Assembly (NCBI GenBank): GCA_028279515.1
Contig: JANQNQ010000004.1
Span: 124,001-188,000, forward strand
Length of the DNA: 64,000 nucleotides
DNA from: Flavobacteriaceae bacterium
Lineage (GTDB): Bacteria; Bacteroidota; Bacteroidia; Flavobacteriales; Flavobacteriaceae
Direction: 5' to 3'
Shown here: piece by piece, positions 56,522-64,000 of the stretch
Layout of the letters: every line of letters starts with the position of its first letter
How positions within the stretch are numbered: the first letter of the stretch is position 1
Made by a program: the position numbers and the translations under genes
Notes under the pieces: generated by a model
Told to the model about the DNA's origin: nothing
Seen by the model: the letters and a program-made list of their open reading frames with translations, nothing else
The model's database searches: none

Positions 56522-58393
56522 TTAGTTTACCTTGGCCTCCAGAGCTTCTACTCGCTTCAATAGTGCTTCATAATCTTTCTGTTGTTTATCGATGATCTTT
56601 TGTTGTTCTTTGATGGCACTGACAGCCAGTACCCCAAACAAGCTATAATCCAAAGTTCGGGTGTTAGAGTCTACATCGTATGCAACTGCAGAGGGAAACA
56701 ACTTCTCCACCTCTTGCGCCAAGAATCCGTAGTATAACTTTGAATCTTCCTGGGTTGTAAAGTTGTATGACCTGGCTTGTAATTTCTTTATTTTTTTCAA
56801 GATTTCTTTCCCATCAAGATGCGTTATGTTTGTTTTTTTTGACGCATCAGATATTGCAGAATACGTCCCTGATATTCTGTTGAAACTTCCACGCAATTGT
56901 CCACCAAAATAGAGCTGTAGTGAAAAAGCACTAGCAGCGTTTTCATAAAGTGACCAAGGAGCGCTTCCATCACTAATGGCCAAACCGTTAGAGCCCGCTC
57001 CATTTCCATGAAGCACATGCAAAGTATAGGACGGGTTATCCGTACCAATACCCACTTGCCCATTTTTTACCGCAACTTCTGTGATACCATTGCCCGAATT
57101 GTCTAAAATGATGGTATTGTCAGTACCACGATGATACAGTTCTCCATATTTTATAGTGTGCCCGGCTACGACTTCCCTGAAGGTCAACCCTGAGTTAGCC
57201 GAGGAGGTCTCACCGATAAGATCAACATAAGGGTTGGTGTCTTCAAGTCGAATGTCTCCTGTATCATCTGTGGCTTCAATATGCAGTTTTGAAAGCGGAG
57301 TAGTCGTCCCCAAGCCAACATCACCAGACGGCTCAATACTAAACACATCTGCGCCTTTACCAGCATGATAGATTGAAAAAAGATCATTCGGTGGATTGTA
57401 GTACATCTGTATTCTCGAGTTTGTCAAATCTTGAAAATCAATGACCGAAAGTTGTGAGTTTGTCGAATTTAGAATCAGGCTCGGCGTACTGCTATTCACC
57501 ACTGCTGTACCGTTGACCGTGGCGACACCATTGATCGTTGTGCCCCCATTGATGGTGGTACTTCCGTCTTTTAAAACTTCAACAGCGTTGCTCGTATTGA
57601 CTGCATCCGTACCGTTTCCGATAACGAATAAAGGGTCAGTGCTAACATAGTTACCCGAATCACCCGTACTTGGTGTGTTGTACAGCCCAAAAGCAGCTTG
57701 TCCAAGGCTTTCTGCTGTAGTTCCGATTCCCGCTGCAAAGGACCCATTTCCTGAAGCCTGTGTATTACTTCCAAAAGCAGCAGATTGATTGCCAGAATTT
57801 GCTGTATTCCATTGTGCATTATCCACGGATCCAGCCCTAAAAGCACCCTTACTTTTGTCAAAATATAAACGCGAGTTGTCAGTAGCTATACCATTGTTAT
57901 CATCAAGATCAAGGCTACCAAAGACAAAATCATCTGTATTAGGGTTTCCAGGTTGATTACTAGTAACATTACTAGTAGTGCTGAAAGCCGACGGATCTTG
58001 AAATGTTGAAAGAGCAAAAGGAACTGCTTTGATCTCTTCCGGTGTACCAATGACACTATATGAATTTCCACCAGCCAAATCCATGGCAATCTCTAAAAAG
58101 TGCGGATTCGCTGTCCATTCTATACTTGTAAAATCTCCAGATACTACCGAACCGCCTCCAAGAGCCAATGAGATGAGCCCACGATCAGAGGTCGTAGTAC
58201 TATGCGTCTCTTGGTATACAATGGATCCATTCGAAGTCGACTTTCTGATGCTAAGTTGTACCCCGATCATTTGGTTCAATAAAGGGTTTCCCATATTATC
58301 GCGCACATAGGATTGATAATTGACGGTGGTGGTTTGTGCATTCAAGCAAAAGGAAGCAACAAAAAAGAAGATCAAAAGTAGCAATGTTCTCAT
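56522..58393 (-). CDS. Secreted surface protein with YadA-head-like repeats and S74 chaperone domain
   Basis: A 623-residue protein with a signal peptide (about 1-20, ending LNAQ), an N-terminal module (about 25-130; NYQSYVRDNMGNPLLNQ, IKAVPFALST) shared with the protein at 61326, a region of short repeats rich in S-A-F-G and A-x-G (about 175-240) like collagen-binding adhesin heads, further beta-rich sequence, and a C-terminal intramolecular chaperone/peptidase S74 domain (about 525-605; SDASKKTNI, YYGFLAQEVEKLFPSAV) ending in a coiled coil. S74 domains trimerize tail-fibre and adhesin stalks and then cut themselves off at a serine, here probably the Ser of SDASK. The expected product is a trimeric surface or secreted fibre. 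It is convergent to the NRPS cluster and probably unrelated to it. Confidence 0.87.
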   Translation of the reverse strand: MRTLLLLIFFFVASFCLNAQTTTVNYQSYVRDNMGNPLLNQMIGVQLSIRKSTSNGSIVYQETHSTTTSDRGLISLALGGGSVVSGDFTSIEWTANPHFLEIAMDLAGGNSYSVIGTPEEIKAVPFALSTFQDPSAFSTTSNVTSNQPGNPNTDDFVFGSLDLDDNNGIATDNSRLYFDKSKGAFRAGSVDNAQWNTANSGNQSAAFGSNTQASGNGSFAAGIGTTAESLGQAAFGLYNTPSTGDSGNYVSTDPLFVIGNGTDAVNTSNAVEVLKDGSTTINGGTTINGVATVNGTAVVNSSTPSLILNSTNSQLSVIDFQDLTNSRIQMYYNPPNDLFSIYHAGKGADVFSIEPSGDVGLGTTTPLSKLHIEATDDTGDIRLEDTNPYVDLIGETSSANSGLTFREVVAGHTIKYGELYHRGTDNTIILDNSGNGITEVAVKNGQVGIGTDNPSYTLHVLHGNGAGSNGLAISDGSAPWSLYENAASAFSLQLYFGGQLRGSFNRISGTYSAISDASKKTNITHLDGKEILKKIKKLQARSYNFTTQEDSKLYYGFLAQEVEKLFPSAVAYDVDSNTRTLDYSLFGVLAVSAIKEQQKIIDKQQKDYEALLKRVEALEAKVN

Positions 58394-58610
58394 AGCGGTA
58401 TATTTAATTAAAAATAGGTTGATCTGCTCGAAGCCCAGTAGCAGGATTGATAGTTGGTACCATATAAGGTATCAAGACACACTTTCAATTGATAACTGGT
58501 CAAATTTGAGCGTATCACTATTGCGCCAGTTCAAGATGGTGTATTAGTAGAACGTTCATAAAAAATGTATTTTTAGGCATCCCAGCCATTCGCGGATCAA
58601 TACATAGTAA

Positions 58611-60464
58611 ATGCGTCTAACAGTAGTACACTATTTAAAGCTTGTTGTTTTTCTGAATGCGTTCTTTTTACAAGCGCAAGAAAGTCCGAAGGTCAGAACG
58701 CTTTCTGAGGAGATTCCGTTTACGGTGTATAGAACATTCGACAAAACAGAGTCTGTCGATGAGGTAATTGCAAAGCTTGATGAGTTTGTGAAGGCAGAAA
58801 ATAACGCTTCCGAAGGAAAACAAAACGAAGTTTTCTGGGTGCGCTTGGACTTTCGTGACCATTTAGAGAAATTACAAGAAGAATCCCAATGGTACTTGCG
58901 AACAAAACCTTATGATTTTGCTTCCCTTTTTTATACGGACCAAGGAAGCATTGCGGAATCTAAGTTCGGATACTTAGACGGTCCGCGAAAAAAGAACTCG
59001 CTTATCTACGTTCAGGGCGTTCCTTTCGAGTCAGATGGACTTATCGAAGGGCGCTATCTATATGTACGAATACAAAAGTCTGTCTTCTTCTCTGATTGGG
59101 GCGGGTGGACCTTCAGGTACGCCTCAGCACATCAGCATTCGGCCATTGTAGATTACTACAGCCTTAAGGATGTGTGGCGAATGATCCCTCACTATCTTTT
59201 TATCGGCATGTGTGCCATCATGTTATTTTTGACCATGGCAATTTTTATTCGATCCAGAAGGAAAGAATTCTTGTACTACGGTCTCTATGTAGCTTCATGT
59301 TTTGCCTGCTTTGAATACGGATACCTAGACTCCTATAATTTGGTTTTTGGAGGCAATGGCTTCTGGTACGCTTGGTATTATCAAGTAACTCAAGTCTGCA
59401 TCAACCTATTTTATTTATTATTCGTCATCCATTATTTAGAGACCAAGAAGAACTATCCTTTCTTGCACAAAATTATGATGGTCGTTGTATCCTTTTTGGT
59501 CGGAGTGATCGTGTTTCAAACATTGGCGATGCAAGCGGGTTGGTTCGATTGGCATGCGTATGTGTCAGATTTTCAACGGTACGCAATGGTGGCGTTCGGA
59601 TTCTTCGGAATGTTGTACCTATTGCGTTACCGAAAAGAGAAAATTAGTCTGTTTGTGGTAATAGGTTCTTTTTGTTACATGGCAGGCGCACTGTTGTGGA
59701 TGATTTTTTGGAATGTAGACTATGCATTGATCGGAACTTCTCTAGAGATTCTGATTTTCTCATTAGGGCTTTCCTATAAGATAAAGTTAGAATATGACGA
59801 CCGTATTCGATTTGAGAAGGAATCAATAGACAACGCAGGGAAGGCACTCAGAGCGCAAATGAACCCTCACTTTGTTTTCAACTCCCTGAATTCCATTCAA
59901 TATTTGGTAATCAACAATGACAAAGAAGGAGCCAATAAGTATCTTGTAAAATTCAGCAGACTGATGCGTTCTATCTTAGAGAGTAGCTTTGACGAGCAGA
60001 CCACGCTTTCACAAGAAATTGAAGCGATTCAAACGTATCTCTCTCTAGAAGCACTTCGGTTTAATGAAACATTCAAATATTCGGTTACTCACAACGACGC
60101 TTTGAATATTCATGACTGGGAGATTCCCCATATGATTATACAACCTTTCATTGAAAATGCAATCGTTCATGGATTGCTTCTTAAGAAGGACGAAGACAAG
60201 ATGCTAAGCGTTCATTTCGAAGAAAAGGATGGAGTACTTTTATGTATTATTAGCGACAACGGAGTAGGTGGGGCTTCAGAGAAAAAAGATAATGGTCATG
60301 ATTTAGTCGGAAAAAGATCAAGAGGAATCCAGCTTGTTAAGGATCGATTGGCACTCACATACCCGACCTTTGATCCAGAGCATTTTATTACCGTCGTTGA
60401 TCGGAAAAATACCTTAGATGAACAAGAAGGCACAGTAGTGACCATTAAAATACCAAAGCAATGA
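58611..60464 (+). CDS. LytS/YehU-type sensor histidine kinase with 7TM-DISM sensor
   Basis: A 617-residue kinase. A short signal-like N-terminus leads into an extracellular 7TMR-DISMED2-like beta-domain (about 25-160), then seven hydrophobic helices (about 195-390) and a HisKA_7TM/LytS-type kinase core. The phospho-accepting His420 lies in QMNPHFVFNSLNSIQYL, and the ATP-binding region has DNGVGGAS and GIQLVKDRL. It overlaps the response regulator gene by four bases (ATGA), so the two are translationally coupled. The ligand is unknown; such sensors often bind carbohydrate-like compounds. It lies 2 kb beyond the end of the NRPS cluster, on the other side of a surface-protein gene, so control of the cluster is possible but unproven. 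Confidence 0.93.
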   Translation: MRLTVVHYLKLVVFLNAFFLQAQESPKVRTLSEEIPFTVYRTFDKTESVDEVIAKLDEFVKAENNASEGKQNEVFWVRLDFRDHLEKLQEESQWYLRTKPYDFASLFYTDQGSIAESKFGYLDGPRKKNSLIYVQGVPFESDGLIEGRYLYVRIQKSVFFSDWGGWTFRYASAHQHSAIVDYYSLKDVWRMIPHYLFIGMCAIMLFLTMAIFIRSRRKEFLYYGLYVASCFACFEYGYLDSYNLVFGGNGFWYAWYYQVTQVCINLFYLLFVIHYLETKKNYPFLHKIMMVVVSFLVGVIVFQTLAMQAGWFDWHAYVSDFQRYAMVAFGFFGMLYLLRYRKEKISLFVVIGSFCYMAGALLWMIFWNVDYALIGTSLEILIFSLGLSYKIKLEYDDRIRFEKESIDNAGKALRAQMNPHFVFNSLNSIQYLVINNDKEGANKYLVKFSRLMRSILESSFDEQTTLSQEIEAIQTYLSLEALRFNETFKYSVTHNDALNIHDWEIPHMIIQPFIENAIVHGLLLKKDEDKMLSVHFEEKDGVLLCIISDNGVGGASEKKDNGHDLVGKRSRGIQLVKDRLALTYPTFDPEHFITVVDRKNTLDEQEGTVVTIKIPKQ

Positions 60465-61213
60465 AATTGAAAGCTGTAATTGTTGAAGACGAGTTAAACA
60501 GTCGCAAAGTGCTTAAAAGTTTACTAAAGCACTGTGGAGACTTGATCGAGGTTGTTGGGGAAGCCGATACCGTTGAAGCGGCCATTGATGTAATCAAAAA
60601 CGCAGCACCCAACTTGGTATTTCTTGATGTTGAATTACAGACAGGAACTGGATTCGATGTGCTATTAGGACTGGATCAACGGGATTTTGACATTATTTTC
60701 ACGACAGCGCATGAGCAGTACGCTGTTAAAGCCATTAAGTTCAGTTCAATCGACTACCTCTTAAAACCGATAGATGTCGAAGAGTTAAAGCTGGCCGTAC
60801 AAAGAGCACTTACTAAGATCGGAGAGGCAAAACAGCGGGAACAATTAGAAAATCTGGTACAAAATCTGAAACAACAGAACAAGAAGTTACATCGGTTGTG
60901 TTTGTTCGTTTCTGATGGTGTCGAATACATTGACGTCAATGAGATTGTCTATTGCGAGGCCAACGGTGCCTATACCAATTTTTATCTTCAGAATGGCGAA
61001 AAGCTATTGGTGAGCAAACACCTTAAAGAATACGAAGCACTTTTAAATGAATATCAATTTTTTAGAGTGCATAACAGCTATTTGGTCAATATGCATCACA
61101 TAAAGAAGTATGTAAAGTCTGATGGGGGATACGTCATCCTAAGCAATGATCATACGGTAAGCATTGCGAGAAATAGAAAAGAGAACTTTCTCAATGCAAT
61201 GAGCAAGCTTTGA
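60461..61213 (+). CDS. LytTR-family response regulator
   Basis: A 250-residue regulator. The receiver domain (1-120) has the acidic pocket near the start (VEDELNSRK), phospho-acceptor Asp56 in LVFLDVELQTGTG, Thr in TTAHEQYA and Lys in YLLKPID. A coiled linker (about 120-145) leads to a LytTR DNA-binding domain (about 150-250; VEYIDVNEIVYCEANGAYT, FFRVHNSYLVN). It is phosphorylated by the kinase encoded just upstream. LytTR proteins bind pairs of short direct repeats; I found no convincing repeat pair in the nearby intergenic regions. The coupling to the kinase gene is direct, sharing the ATGA overlap. Confidence 0.95.
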   Translation: MKLKAVIVEDELNSRKVLKSLLKHCGDLIEVVGEADTVEAAIDVIKNAAPNLVFLDVELQTGTGFDVLLGLDQRDFDIIFTTAHEQYAVKAIKFSSIDYLLKPIDVEELKLAVQRALTKIGEAKQREQLENLVQNLKQQNKKLHRLCLFVSDGVEYIDVNEIVYCEANGAYTNFYLQNGEKLLVSKHLKEYEALLNEYQFFRVHNSYLVNMHHIKKYVKSDGGYVILSNDHTVSIARNRKENFLNAMSKL

Positions 61214-61255
61214 TTTTAGTTGGTAGCAAGCAACTTTTGTGGTAAGGAATAAGAG

Positions 61256-61285
61256 TTGTCGTTTGTGAGAAAAAACGTATATTTG
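61256..61285 (+). promoter_or_regulatory. Bacteroidota-type promoter
   Basis: TTG (61256-61258), 19 bases, then TATATTTG (61278-61285), a perfect TAnnTTTG -7 element, about 40 bp before the start of the secreted-protein gene at 61326. Spacing agrees with the flavobacterial -33/-7 consensus. Confidence 0.7.
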
Positions 61286-61325
61286 GCGTTGCCAAAAAAC
61301 AGTATTAAACCTCTAATCTAACTAA

Positions 61326-62555
61326 ATGAAACGACTATTACTGCTACTTCTTGTGGCTATGGTGTCTATGAGCACCTATGCCCAAGTCCCTTCAAGATTT
61401 AATTATCAAGCTGTTGTGCGCGATGCCAGCAACGGAATCTTAACTAACCAAGCCATTGGTGTTCGAGTGAGCATCGTATACGGAAGCATCAATGGATCTG
61501 AAATCTTTGCCGAAACGCATACCGTAACTACTAGTGAAACAGGCGTGTTGAGCCTTGTGATCGGTGATGGGACGCTAGAGTCAGGTTCTATTGATTTCGT
61601 GACAATAGATGGTTTTGAGTTCTTCCTTAAGGTAGAAATGGATTCCACCGGAGGCACAAATTATACGCTATCAAATACCAGTAAATTATTAAGTGTTCCG
61701 TACGCCTTGAAAGCAAGACAGGCGGAGAACGGAGTCCCAAATGGCTTCCAGGAAGGAGAAATGCTTTATTGGGATGGAGGTCGATGGTTAACTATCGAAC
61801 CCGGACAGCAAGGAGAGACCTTGACCATGTGCGGGGGCATTCCAAGGTTTGGCGCTTGCACTCCGATCGTTTTAACTAATGGTGTTTCTGCTATAGGTGA
61901 TACCACAGCGACCGTTTCTGGAATTATACAGAATGACGGAGGATATCCTATTACCCAACGTGGTATTGTATACAGCACTAGCCCTGATCCAACCTTAGCT
62001 GATAATGTAGCCGTTGGCCCAGCCACTGAAAATTTTGATGTTAATATAACCGGATTGACACAAAATACGTTGTACTATGTAAGAGCCTATGCAACCAATA
62101 CAGAAGGTGCTTCTTATGGTAGCCAAACCACTGTGCTTACGACTTGTTCGTCAGAACCTGATGTCCCAGATACTATGTTCGTTGGTAATTACGTGATCTC
62201 AAATGTTACCAGCGGATTGTTCGGACCTGTTTTTGGAGATGGTATTACCGTCAACATAGAATTAGGAAATAATCCAGGCGAACGCAAATTCTCGGCCGTT
62301 TATCTACCTGGGCAAGCTATTGGTCAGAACCCCATGGAATTCAACTTTAGCCTTGTATGCAATGAGGTCAATGTATCCTTGGACCAATCGACCAATTTAC
62401 AATGTACCATAGGTTTGAGTGTTGGCCCTGATGTGACCAAAGGAACCTACAACATTGCCAGCGATAGCTTCTTTAGCATTATTCTTCAAGACAATGTACG
62501 AAGTGATTGTGGTAGTGGCCCTGTTGTGGCACAATTCAATCTTACGAAGATATAA
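61326..62555 (+). CDS. Secreted protein with shared N-terminal module and fibronectin III-like domain
   Basis: A 409-residue protein with a signal peptide (about 1-20, ending TYAQ) and an N-terminal beta-rich module (about 22-135; RFNYQAVVRDASNGILTNQ, LLSVPYALKA) found in many Bacteroidota surface proteins and also at 56522-58393. A fibronectin type III-like domain follows (about 180-275; TATVSGIIQNDGG, TLYYVRAYATNTEG). The last part (about 280-409) is beta-rich with three or four cysteines and is not recognised. There is no type IX sorting domain at the C-terminus that I can see. It is likely secreted or surface-bound; function unknown. It has its own promoter and a terminator after it. Confidence 0.85.
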   Translation: MKRLLLLLLVAMVSMSTYAQVPSRFNYQAVVRDASNGILTNQAIGVRVSIVYGSINGSEIFAETHTVTTSETGVLSLVIGDGTLESGSIDFVTIDGFEFFLKVEMDSTGGTNYTLSNTSKLLSVPYALKARQAENGVPNGFQEGEMLYWDGGRWLTIEPGQQGETLTMCGGIPRFGACTPIVLTNGVSAIGDTTATVSGIIQNDGGYPITQRGIVYSTSPDPTLADNVAVGPATENFDVNITGLTQNTLYYVRAYATNTEGASYGSQTTVLTTCSSEPDVPDTMFVGNYVISNVTSGLFGPVFGDGITVNIELGNNPGERKFSAVYLPGQAIGQNPMEFNFSLVCNEVNVSLDQSTNLQCTIGLSVGPDVTKGTYNIASDSFFSIILQDNVRSDCGSGPVVAQFNLTKI

Positions 62556-62583
62556 TAGCCAACAAAAGCGAAAAATAATTAAG

Positions 62584-62617
62584 CAACCTTCTTTCAGGAT
62601 TTTCTGAAGGAAGGTTG
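62584..62617. terminator. Bidirectional intrinsic terminator between convergent genes
   Basis: CAACCTTCTTTCAG and CTGAAGGAAGGTTG form a 14-bp stem with one wobble pair and a six-base loop (GATTTT). It lies between the stop codons of the convergent genes at 61326-62555 and 62641-63201. Confidence 0.75.
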
Positions 62618-62640
62618 TATCGTTATAGAAATGTTATGAT

Positions 62641-63201
62641 CTATAGTTGATATTCAATATCAATTTCTACTTCATCGGCTAATAGCTGAATGGCGTCTTC
62701 CTCAGTGATCAAAGAAAGAATCTTTTCGGCACTAGTATTGAAGGCTCGATGCTGTTGGAACATGCGCCAAATGGCAGGAATGAACTCACTAAACAGGAGG
62801 CCATTGTTCCACTCGATCAATCGAAGCTCATAGGCAGTACTGAGCATACCTTTGATCATTTTTCGACTAGTAGCAATGTTGTTCTCTAACGGTTTCATAA
62901 CATCGATTACGGTTTTACTTGCTGGCTCGATAAGTTCTGATGCCACGGCCAGTTGTCTTTTTTTCTTCGGAACCCGACGATCAAAGGCCAACTGCGACGC
63001 GATCAATTGTCCGCGATACCCAGCGATCACATTCGATTCAGTGAATTTGTTTCTTCTCAATAGGTCTTCGGTGGTGTTAAGCCAATCCTTAAACTGATCC
63101 ATGATCGTCATGTCATTCTTCTCTAAGAGCGCCGTGAGCGGTCTGATATTTAGGCTTTGATCATGGAGTTTTCGGTATAGGTCTAAATACGAAAGCTTCA
63201 T
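62641..63201 (-). CDS. Uncharacterised helical protein next to AAA+ ATPase
   Basis: A 186-residue protein of unknown family. It is mostly alpha-helical and charged, with no signal peptide, no transmembrane segment and no cysteine pattern. A basic stretch VPKKKRQ lies near residue 78. It starts with ATG and lies 73 bp downstream of the ATPase gene on the same strand, so the two are likely co-transcribed. If the ATPase belongs to a contractile injection system, this could be one of the small variable proteins of such loci; I do not recognise it as any named component. Confidence 0.75.
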   Translation of the reverse strand: MKLSYLDLYRKLHDQSLNIRPLTALLEKNDMTIMDQFKDWLNTTEDLLRRNKFTESNVIAGYRGQLIASQLAFDRRVPKKKRQLAVASELIEPASKTVIDVMKPLENNIATSRKMIKGMLSTAYELRLIEWNNGLLFSEFIPAIWRMFQQHRAFNTSAEKILSLITEEDAIQLLADEVEIDIEYQL

Positions 63202-63274
63202 CTTAAAATGTTATTTAGTTAAATCAAAAATAGGATGAAGCGCAACAGTATCTATGGGTGTTTTCCCCCGAATT

Positions 63275-64000
63275 CTACATCATTTTACCTTCTTTGACGT
63301 ATTCTTTTTTGATACCTGCCAATAAATGTTGGTTGGTGATGGCCTCGTTGCCACTTTCTAGCGTTTGCAAACAGGCATACTGAATGATATTGATGATATT
63401 GGCACCCGTGATTTCATAGGTTCGTGAAAGTTGTTGTAGATCCACATCATCGGCCAAGGTAATATCCTTGGGAAGGTTGTTCTGCCAAAGCAGCACACGT
63501 TCTGTTGCAGATGGATTTTCGAACTCGATCATCGACTGAAACCTTCGAGTAAAGGCCGTGTCGATGTTGCTTTTAAAGTTGGAAGCCAAGATAACCAACC
63601 CAGGGTGACCCTCAATACGCTGTAGCAAGTACGACACTTCTTGGTTGGCATATTTATCATGAGCATCACGAACATTGGTACGTTTTCCGAAGATAGAGTC
63701 GGCCTCGTCAAAGAAGAGGATCCAATCTTTGTTTTTCGCCTTGTCAAATAGCCTGGACAAGTTCTTTTCGGTCTCTCCAATATATTTCGAAACGATCAAC
63801 GAAAGATCGATACGATATACATCGCGTTGGGTATATTTTCCAAGCAAACTCGCTGTTAGTGTCTTACCGGTACCTGGAGGACCATAGAACATAACTCTGT
63901 ATCCAGGTTTGATCCTGCTTTTCATTTTCCATTGCTCCATCAAGGTCTCATTATAATTGAGCCAGGTCTCGATTTCCTTGATCTGTATCAGCGTCTTCTC
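63275..64000 (-). CDS. AAA+ ATPase of contractile-injection-system type (5' end outside window)
   Basis: The frame is open to the window edge, so the start lies beyond position 64000; the visible part is about 241 residues. It is an AAA+ ATPase with Walker A GPPGTGKT, Walker B WILFFDEADS, sensor/arginine-finger region FTRRFQSMIEF and a C-terminal helical lid. The combination RIDLSLIVSKYIGETEKNLSR, FGKRTNVRDAHDKYANQEV and SYLLQRIEG is, from memory, typical of ATPases in extracellular contractile injection systems (Afp15/PVC15-like). The in-frame TTG/ATG at 63943-63940 are internal, since conserved-looking sequence (IETWLNYN) continues upstream. The rest of any such system would lie to the right, outside the window. 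A generic AAA+ ATPase remains possible. Confidence 0.85.
   Translation of the reverse strand, partial: EKTLIQIKEIETWLNYNETLMEQWKMKSRIKPGYRVMFYGPPGTGKTLTASLLGKYTQRDVYRIDLSLIVSKYIGETEKNLSRLFDKAKNKDWILFFDEADSIFGKRTNVRDAHDKYANQEVSYLLQRIEGHPGLVILASNFKSNIDTAFTRRFQSMIEFENPSATERVLLWQNNLPKDITLADDVDLQQLSRTYEITGANIINIIQYACLQTLESGNEAITNQHLLAGIKKEYVKEGKMM

Noticed and set aside
58394-58610. Promoters in the divergent gap between the surface-protein gene and the kinase gene
   Set aside because: Only CAnnTTTG- or TAnnTTTA-like near matches occur (for example near 58500 and 58570); none has a clean TAnnTTTG with proper spacing.
1-64000. tRNA, rRNA or tmRNA genes
   Set aside because: I saw no cloverleaf or ribosomal RNA-like sequence in the intergenic regions; a covariance-model search was not possible here.

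Overview
The window is low-to-mid GC DNA from a member of the Bacteroidota, most likely a flavobacterium. Evidence for this is the TonB-dependent receptor with a carboxypeptidase-regulatory-like N-terminus, 7TM-DISM/LytS-LytTR signalling genes, secreted proteins with the 'FNYQAVVRD' type N-terminal module, a TAnnTTTG promoter, and intergenic starts without strong Shine-Dalgarno sites. No stretch longer than about 230 bp lacks a gene.

Positions 1 to about 56,480 form one co-directional nonribosomal peptide (NRPS) cluster with a small PKS part; its 5' end lies outside the window. In order: (a) the 3' end of an NRPS gene; (b) a 5275-residue NRPS, C-A-T-E-C-A-T-[docking domain]-C-A-T-E-C-A-T, whose four A domains share almost the same pocket (D-I-F-H-Y/F-G-F-V-V-K, read by eye), close to the 4-hydroxyphenylglycine (Hpg) code; (c) a lone carrier protein and a KS-ACP protein without an acyltransferase; (d) C-luciferase-like monooxygenase-A(Gly-like)-T; (e) three enzymes that fit Hpg synthesis (aminotransferase, 4-hydroxymandelate synthase-like dioxygenase, FAD-linked hydroxyacid oxidase); (f) three NRPS proteins with five C-A-T modules (Phe/Tyr-like, Asp-like, then three related D-A-E-H pockets); (g) a thioesterase with its own docking domain; (h) a CmlA-type diiron beta-hydroxylase; (i) prephenate dehydrogenase, which supplies 4-hydroxyphenylpyruvate; (j) a GT1 glycosyltransferase; (k) a periplasmic serine peptidase fused to an ABC exporter; (l) a TonB-dependent receptor, a type II thioesterase and an Sfp-type phosphopantetheinyl transferase.

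Read together, prephenate dehydrogenase, HmaS-like, Hmo-like and HpgT-like enzymes would make L-Hpg. The repeated C-A-T-E-C-A-T units would add D-Hpg, L-Hpg, D-Hpg, L-Hpg. A glycine-derived unit and five more residues would follow before thioesterase release. Beta-hydroxylation and glycosylation are likely tailoring steps. The peptidase-exporter fusion suggests prodrug-type maturation in the periplasm. The substrate calls are inferences from pocket residues; I have no database comparison.

From 56,522 on, the content is chromosomal and probably unrelated: a secreted S74-chaperone surface protein, a LytS-type kinase with a LytTR regulator, another secreted protein sharing the same N-terminal module, a convergent terminator, and at the right edge (minus strand) an uncharacterised protein and an AAA+ ATPase of the type found in contractile injection systems.
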